Shown here: one piece after another, positions 58,030 to 64,000 of the stretch
How the letters are laid out: every line of letters begins with the position of its first letter
Numbering within the stretch: the first letter of the stretch is position 1
Assembly (NCBI RefSeq): GCF_038502225.1
Contig: NC_091298.1
Span: 31,228,496-31,292,495, forward strand
DNA length: 64,000 nucleotides
Source of the DNA: Cherax quadricarinatus
Lineage: Eukaryota > Arthropoda > Malacostraca > Decapoda > Parastacidae
Direction: 5' to 3'
Program-made: the position numbers and the translations under genes
The notes under the pieces: model-generated
What the model was told of the DNA's origin: nothing
What the model saw: only the letters and a program-made list of their open reading frames with translations
Databases searched by the model: none

Positions 58030-59640
58030 GTTAGATACTTGTTCCAGACTAAGTTTTCTCCATTAACGCAACGTTACATTTCCTCAAGTATTGCACATGT
58101 GACTTGTTCATCAGCTTGTCCAGGAAACTTATCGAAATCGTTGAAAAATCAAAATTCCCTAGCAAATATACTTTAAAAGAATAATACTAATAGTGTTAGG
58201 CTTTTAAAGTATATTTACTCTTACATTTGTTTCTGAAAATTTTCAAAAAAAATTTCAAGAAATTAGCCCCCCCCCCCCCACAAAAAAAAAAATATGGAGC
58301 TACTTAGGTGCCTATCACCCAAGAAAGGTGTAAACAATTTCCCATATATGTTATTAAAAAAACAAAAGATAATTCATAAATGTATATTTAAACTTCATTA
58401 TTCGTTTTGGAAATATATAATAAATAATTGGAACTTGATTGCATAGTGACTGAACATGTTAGAAAATACGGACAAGTGTCTTGGTAACTTGCTGCTGTGT
58501 CCGTGGTAATTCCTCAAGTTTACCTTTGCTTGATGAGGAGAGTTCTTCAGGTTTACATTCATCTACCTTTTCTACCTCATTTGGAAAATCTACGTCACTT
58601 TCGGAGTTATGCTGAGGATCCATGACAACACAGTGTTCTTGTACATTCTTGTTTCATAAAAAAAGTTCCATGACATCTGAAAAGACAAGAGAACACAATA
58701 TTAGCATTACTAAATGCCAGTCGTATGTACATTCCCACTGTATTAATGTTGTGTATTAGTGTTGAAGGCCAGGAAGAATATTAGGTACCTCAGGAGGTAA
58801 TCACTCGAGTTACTCCTTTTTGTGTTTTCTTACAAATGTTTCACACACTTCATTTGCATGCCAAAACACTGTTCAACCATTAATCTCTACGGTGAAAACA
58901 AATTCAGAAACTTATCCCCCTTATGGAGTGTTGAAAAAGGTTGAGATATGGGAACTTCTCAAGTAAATAGCCGGCTAAAACAGACTTTCAGTAGAAAGTG
59001 TTTTAGACGATGCTTGTCCAGTCATAGGAGAACACACGCTCGCCCAGTTAATATTATAATATAATACACACTTAGTATTATCACCTACCAACAGCCTACT
59101 GTACATAGCTCACTGGTCTCCCCAAATCAGTACAAGTGTGGTTTGGTAACAAAAATAGATGGAGCAATCCAGAAACACCACCTCGCTGTAAGGTGTTTCG
59201 TTGTCTCCATCCCTCCGCTGCTGGGTGGGTCCACAACACCAACATCATTGAGTAAAGGTCGTGTACTTCATGTAAAGTCTACTTTAAAGTTTAATTTCTT
59301 CATCATCTTATTTCAATAACTGACATTCTTTACAATTTATTTTATATTTTAATTTTTTATGCCAAAATTAACTTGCATCTTAATCGTATCAACAGTCAAA
59401 CATTAATTTTGAACCTCACTTACAGATATTGCACAAGTATTAAACTGACACAAAACCTTCCATGATCTGCCTACAGACCTACCACATACGTAAGTTGTCA
59501 TCTTAATTTATAGTAAATATTGAGGCATATTTCCACTATCAGCTAAACCAATACACATGTATTTACATCAGATCATCAGCCCTGCTTATTTCAGCACAGC
59601 TTAGCAAAGCTACAGTGTGTTATGGAAGGTAATTCACACA
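58030..59640. other. Unique AT-rich DNA with one small acidic ORF
   Basis: Includes a poly-C/poly-A junction at 58268-58292. On the minus strand an ATG at 58623 opens a 54-codon acidic frame (MDPQHNSESDVDFPNEVEKV...) to a stop at 58459, preceded 55 bp upstream by a pyrimidine-rich TCTTTTCAG that could be a splice acceptor. No domain recognised, so a host exon or a transposon fragment are both possible. Confidence 0.35.
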
Positions 59641-59644
59641 GTCG

Positions 59645-60160
59645 AAGGTATGAGTCAGTGTGTCAGTGACCATTTACACTGGAGTGGGTGTTGCAGTGGG
59701 TGTATGGGCGACCATGCACACTACAGTGTGTTGCAGTTGAGGCTTGGGTGCCCATACATACTGGAGTGGGTGTATGGGCGGCCTTGCACACTGGTATGAG
59801 TGTTGCAGTGGTAGTTTGGGTAGCAATGCACACTTGAGTGGGCTTTGCAGTGGGTGTATGGTGACCATAAAAACTGGAGCAGATGTTGTAATGTGTATAT
59901 GACTGGACATGCATAGTACAGTGGGTGTTGCATTGTGTGTATGGGTGGCTATGCACACTGAGGTAAGTGTTACAGTGGGTCTATAGATCCCTATGTACAG
60001 TGAAGTGGGTGGGTGTTGTGGGTATGATGGAGGCGATGCACGCTTGAGTGGGTGTTACAGTAGGTGTGTGGATGGCCATGTACACGGGAGTGGGTGTATG
60101 GATGGCCATGTACACGGGAGTGGGTGTATGGATGGCCATGCATACTGGAGTGGGGTCACT
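59645..60160 (+). repeat. Degenerate minisatellite with 30-bp subarray
   Basis: Variable copies of CACTGGAGTGGGTGTTGCAG plus TGGGTGTATGGGTGGCCATG CA. The right end (60078-60160) holds three nearly perfect 30-bp units, GGGAGTGGGTGTATGGATGG plus CCATGTACAC. Confidence 0.8.
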
Positions 60161-60223
60161 ATTGATCCTACTGCATGGGCGGCACGGCAGGTGGAGACCA
60201 GGTTTTCTGGGAAATTAAATTCC

Positions 60224-60224
<1 letters not shown>

Positions 60225-60271
<47 letters not shown>
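60225..60271. repeat. (ATT)n microsatellite
   Basis: Perfect trinucleotide run. Confidence 0.97.
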
Positions 60272-60539
60272 GGTCGACACTCATTTTTTCTGGTATTACG
60301 CCGATTTTAGGGTAAGTTTGTGGTGCTGATTCCGAATATGTCATCAGTTTTGCTTTTTTGACTCAAGTTTTTGATAAAATTGGCATCCCATTGAAAAAAC
60401 ATAAAAGATATGTAAAATACATATATTGAAATGATTTTTTCGATCATGCAAAAGTCAAATCATGTAATACATACTGGAATTTCATGCTATATAATAACAG
60501 ATTAACATAGTAAAATCATTCGGATACCACTAATTACTG

Positions 60540-61400
60540 ATTTTGAAAACGTTGTTTGTGCGATTTTCTTCTATGTTGGTCATCAGCACAGTGTTGTTGA
60601 GTGAGCAATTGGAAGAGATGCATATTGATTACCATTGTGCAGTAAGACACATTTTAAGCTTCTAATGGAGCTGTCTATAAACGGCCGTCAATCTCCTGGT
60701 CGATATTCAAGTCCCATTCGAAGTCCAGGGATGTATTGTAGTACACAAGTTCTTCATCTTGGCTGAAGTAAGGAAGAAATTCAATCTCTCTTGTCCGATA
60801 AGCTGTTATTTTTGACTTCTTGTTGTAGACAGTTCTTTTCTTTTAGTCTGGGTGCTAAAAAAATCAGATACTTGCTTTGACAGACTGAGATCACGTATCA
60901 GATCATTGAGTTCTTCTGGGGAGAACTGCTAGGGTGTTGAAATGCTTACTTCATAATCACTTCCACTGCTATCAGTTGTGTTACATCCTAAACCTTGAGT
61001 TTCTTCAACCTCTGACAATGGAAGGTCAGGCAGTGTTGTAAACAATAGTATGGGAAAGTCTTCGCTGTGTGGCACAGGTCTTCTTGCTGACTCCAAATCA
61101 GGATATTTCCACTTGACTTGTATCGATTGAAACCATACAGAAATAATCGTCGTGGTGGTTCCTCGACTGTCTCCACACCAAGGGCACACCGAGGTTTAAA
61201 CTTTTCCTTTGTCTATTTTTCCACTGTCCTAAGTATTCTACACAGATTTTGTAAACCATGTCGGGAGCCCAAGACTTGTCTTGTTCTCCAAGTGCCACTT
61301 CAAAATAAACAAGATAAACTTGTTTTTGCAAAATCTGTGATTTTTTTTTTTCAAAGAGTACTCGCCACAAATGTAGGAAAATGTATTGTAATTGTTTAAA
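60540..61400 (-). pseudogene. Broken copy of a conserved uncharacterised arthropod protein family
   Basis: Minus strand, in order: GEQDKSWAPDMVYKICVEYL and SLNLGVPLVWRQSRNHHDDY with YFC (61370-61098), a frameshift, YPDLESARRPVPHSEDFP (near 61080), SPEELNDLIRDLSLSKQ (near 60910), GLEYRPGD, a stop, RPFIDSSIRSLKCVLLHNG (near 60690-60640) and YASLPIAHSTTL (near 60610). I recognise this block order from uncharacterised proteins present in many copies in arthropod genomes. The N-terminal part has paired Cys residues suggesting a zinc-binding fold. Function unknown; multi-copy spread suggests a transposon-related gene. At least three frameshifts or stops break it. Confidence 0.6.
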
Positions 61401-61401
61401 C

Positions 61402-61760
61402 AGATTCTTCGTGAAGAAGTCGTGTTTATCTGGAAAAAAAATAGCAAAACAAATGTTACAATATTGTTACGTGGTCATTGTTGATACAACTCCTTTCGTT
61501 AAATATTAAATAATTTCGAAATAAAATTCTAATATTTATTAAAGTTATCTGTCTATACAAGTTGTCACTAAATATACACATACACGAGTTATGGCTAAGT
61601 TACCTGTTAACTGAGAGTAGGTGTGCAATATCTCACAAACTAGAGCCAATTTAAAAAACCTACTGACATTTTCAAATTCAGCAACCACAAAATATCCTAA
61701 ATTCCTTAAAAAAATTTGGCAACAATTTGTTTTGTTGACCAGTGAATAGTAATTGAAGAA
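61402..61760. other. Unique AT-rich DNA
   Basis: No feature recognised. Confidence 0.5.
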
Positions 61761-61764
61761 TGAA

Positions 61765-61895
61765 ACACTTGAGCAATATTTAGGAATTTTTACTGAGGAA
61801 AAGTTTCACCAACCAGTGGCTTCTGTAGTCCAATACAGAGAAGAATGATGGAAGATGAGGGGATGTTTGAGTTAATCAGTACCTGAGGTAACCAT
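61765..61895 (-). mobile_element. Diverged Penelope-like terminal-repeat fragment
   Basis: Minus-strand relative of the 50.7-50.9 kb arm: GGTACTGATTAACTCAAACA, CTTCTCTGTATTGGACTACA, GAAGCCACTGGTTGGTGAAA and a CTCAGTAAAAATTCC tail. The hammerhead-like first box reads CTACAGA and GAAA is preceded by GGT, so the core is decayed. Confidence 0.6.
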
Positions 61896-61916
61896 CCTCT
61901 GGAGTCTGGTTGGACA

Positions 61917-62110
61917 GGAAGTGGAATAACCTTCATGATGATGCTGTGGTGTAGGCCGGCTTCATACACTAATTTATGAACAGGTAAAACAAGACCCACA
62001 AGGTCGTGGGGATGGAATCTAGCAAATGGCGCATTGAGAAGCGGGACCAGAAGTTGAAACTCGACCCCTGCAACCATATATTGGTAAGTACATATAGGTA
62101 AGCGCAGTAC
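61917..62110 (+). mobile_element. Divergent CR1 3'-end fragment (second subfamily)
   Basis: GGACAGGAAGTGGAATAACC, CGGCTTCATACACTAATTTA, then GTCGTGGGGATGGAATCTAG (absent from the B copies), GAGAAGCGGGACCAGAAGTT and CGACCCCTGCAACCATATAT, with two tail units (TTGGTAAGTACA, TATAGGTAAGCGC). Same organisation as the B-family 3' UTR but a distinct subfamily; not followed by (CA)n. Confidence 0.7.
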
Positions 62111-62197
62111 ACCGTCACATATAACTCTGCCTTTATAAGTTACTCTGGACATTGCTTCAGCAAAGATTTTCTTCAGAAAAATCTTTTCCTACGAGGA

Positions 62198-62707
62198 ATG
62201 TGGTTTTATGGATTCCAAACAGCAGGTCACGTCACCAACATACTCAAGAAGCAATGCATGACTTTAACATTTAGCTTCCAAATTAACTTGATAGTACGGG
62301 CTAATAGCGCCAGTGTTGTCAAAGTAACTGAGGGAACAGGATACGAGTGCAACAGAATGCCATACTTTCTACATGCAGTTAACTGGAGGAGAGACATTGC
62401 GAGTCACTCTCCTTTAACCTACAGTAAACGAAAGGCTCTTCAAAAACAAAATGAATTTCTGAGATTAGACAAGAAATTATCTAATCTAAGAAATACTACC
62501 CCCAGTACAATGTTTGAAATATTTCATCAACAATGCTTTGAGAGAAGCAAGTTTCTCAGGCTTGAGTATGACACTATCGGCTCTCAAAGTGGTTCTTACA
62601 CCACTGATTACAATACGATTCTCAGCATATTTCTAGATCTCCGATCTAAGAATAACTTCTTCAATGCAGCAAATGAGTCAGAAGAACCAAACCATGACAG
62701 TGTTTAG
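62198..62707 (+). CDS. Unrecognised ORF, 169 codons
   Basis: A single uninterrupted + frame, rich in basic and aromatic residues (HAVNWRRDIASHSPLTYSKR, LDKKLSNLRNTTPS, FEIFHQQCFERSKFLRLEYD), of non-repetitive composition. No domain, signal peptide or membrane segment is evident. Sequence on the same strand to about 63108 holds another 86-codon frame (62848-63108). It may be an exon or an old transposon ORF. No splice sites or promoter could be tied to it. Confidence 0.3.
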   Translation: MWFYGFQTAGHVTNILKKQCMTLTFSFQINLIVRANSASVVKVTEGTGYECNRMPYFLHAVNWRRDIASHSPLTYSKRKALQKQNEFLRLDKKLSNLRNTTPSTMFEIFHQQCFERSKFLRLEYDTIGSQSGSYTTDYNTILSIFLDLRSKNNFFNAANESEEPNHDSV

Positions 62708-63240
62708 AATGAATGGAAAGAAACTAAAGAGAAAATTCAGAAGATCGAAATATTAATCAAAGTGCAACTGGTTTGCTAACAGCATAAATCAGCAGCGAGT
62801 CTGATGAAGATTATCAAGATAATACAAGAGCGATTAAAGAATTTAACTTGTGTGATTTTGATACATATTTCGAAGAAATTGTAACCAGAATTCCCACAAA
62901 CAGCTGGTCACAGACATTTGCTTCGGAATCCATTTCCTTCTCCAAATCACGAAAAAAAACCTGCATAAAAAATGGTGGTATTCTTGTTACCACTAACATA
63001 AACAGACAAATATACGGCAATACCATTATTGCCTTAAGAAGGAAATTCACCAGAATGGTGAAAAGAAAATATGATAATTCTTCCATCTGTGGCAAAACAG
63101 GCCAGTAAATATCTGAGCTCAACATCCTCTTCAATCGAGTGAAAACCTGCACAGTATTAGAGGGAACATCAGTTCTCATCATAGAAACAGATTACAATGG
63201 GAATATGTTGATGTTCCGCATTTTCAATTTGAGAATTTTT

Positions 63241-63554
63241 AATTTTAGCTTTATTATTATTATTAAATATTCGCCGGTATTCTCCCGGCCCGGGCCTTTT
63301 CCAAGTGGTGGCCCGGCCTTGGCTCCCTCTTTAGGGAGTGTCTGAGACCTAAGTCTCCCATGGGAGGAGGCACAAGTACCTCCTCATCTTTGGGACCAAC
63401 TGTCCCCAGGCCTAGTCACAAGCTAGGCCTCTCTGGTCTGTCATCCCCGCCCCAAGGGGGCTAATGGGAATGACAGTCTTATGAGCTAAAAGCTCGGGCT
63501 CAGGCACCTACCCTACCCTAGAAGGGTTAGGCATGGTGTCGATGAATTTTAGCT
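63241..63554 (-). mobile_element. 295-bp SINE, copy 2, with 10-bp TSD
   Basis: AATTTTAGCT at 63241-63250 and 63545-63554 brackets the reverse complement of the SINE at 11037-11331, from (ATT)n and AATATTCGCCGGTATTCTCC to GGCATGGTGTCGAT. The two copies are highly similar, indicating a fairly young family. Confidence 0.9.
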
Positions 63555-64000
63555 AGAAGAGTAATGTAAATATGTGTATTGCGTATTTTTAATTTCAAAT
63601 ATTAGAATAATGTATGCTATTTCTATTTTTCAGTATTTTTCATCATGGATTTCAAGCAAAATTTAAAACTGTATTCAGGAAATACGTCAGTTAATTTAGT
63701 TTCATGACTGAGATTGCTCAGTTTCTGAAATATAAGTTTATATTTTCAATCTCCACTTAATTCACATTAAAAAAGACTTTTTTTTTCCCAGTTTTCAGTT
63801 TTTTAAAGCTGTAGATAAAGAATATGATGCGAGTCTCAGATGTTTAGTGTCTTAAACATAACTAGAAATTATTCAAACATGTATTTCCGTAACTGATTTT
63901 TAATAATGTCTTCAACAGATTAATAAATGCATAGATAAAAAAATTAAATGTTTTCTTTTTTTTTTCAATTTGTAAGCCTCATAGATGTGCTTTTAATGAG
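63555..64000. other. AT-rich intergenic DNA
   Basis: No feature recognised. Confidence 0.55.

Noticed and set aside
53365..58066. Very long open frames (up to 917 codons) with a 14-residue LYSPGCTHL-type repeat
   Set aside because: All three frames of one strand are open because the unit is 14 bp and lacks stops. It is a minisatellite, not a protein.
58459..58623. Small acidic minus-strand ORF as a host exon
   Set aside because: Start codon, stop and a possible splice acceptor exist, but with no homology or second exon this cannot be supported as a gene.
59645..60160. Cys/Gly/Met-rich frames as a small secreted protein
   Set aside because: Translations of a degenerate minisatellite.

Overview
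This window is eukaryotic, AT-rich, and made almost entirely of repeats. I found no intact host gene and no rRNA or free-standing tRNA gene. An arthropod is likely, most plausibly a decapod crustacean. The reasons are a long interstitial array of the arthropod telomere unit (TTAGG)n near 23 kb, decayed RTE-type and CR1-type LINEs side by side, Penelope-like elements, tRNA-derived SINEs, and very long (TA)n and (CA)n microsatellites. The species call is inference; the repeat content is read directly.

Layout. 0-12.4 kb: three decayed RTE-type LINE copies (two on +, one better preserved on -), each against (TA)n, interleaved with ~390-bp terminal-inverted-repeat elements (TIR GTCGTGCCGAATA), one carrying a nested 295-bp SINE. 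12.8-22.2 kb: head-to-tail 5'-truncated copies of one CR1-type LINE, separated by short (CA)n tracts and interrupted by a probable solo LTR and a foldback insertion. 22.9-23.65 kb: telomere-like (CCTAA)n/(TCTAA)n array. 24.0-25.6 kb: Penelope-like remnant with a readable GIY-YIG endonuclease. 26.4-27.1 kb: foldback palindrome. 27.1-34 kb: another truncated CR1 copy and the most complete one (ORF1 plus ORF2), with a seventh TIR-element relic. 35.4-36.9 kb: gag-like zinc knuckle and endonuclease of a different LINE. 37.7-40.7 kb: more CR1 relics with two SINE insertions. 42.4-43.4 kb: remnant of a LINE with a restriction-like endonuclease (minus strand). 44.0-49.0 kb: 28-bp G-rich minisatellite. 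50-51.5 kb: nested palindromes of hammerhead-like terminal repeats and a tRNA-like SINE. 51.7-58.0 kb: 25-bp and then 14-bp minisatellites. 58-64 kb: mostly unique AT-rich DNA with a broken conserved arthropod ORF family (minus strand), a weak minisatellite, a divergent CR1 3' end and a second copy of the 295-bp SINE.

Nothing here acts as a pathway; the logic is that of transposable-element ecology. CR1 copies lie between (CA)n tracts. Their 14-bp tail repeat has the same period and nearly the same sequence as the 4.7-kb minisatellite at 53-58 kb. RTE 3' ends run into (TA)n, and another dispersed repeat shares the RTE 3' end. Penelope-like terminal repeats carry hammerhead-ribozyme-like cores and appear as short self-complementary insertions with 14-16-bp target-site duplications. 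A ~50-bp unit with an (ATA)n tail is inserted three times with 13-14-bp duplications and the same 5' start each time. The best candidates for undescribed biology are this ultra-short retroposon, the retrotransposon-tail origin of the minisatellite, and the microsatellite-associated LINEs.
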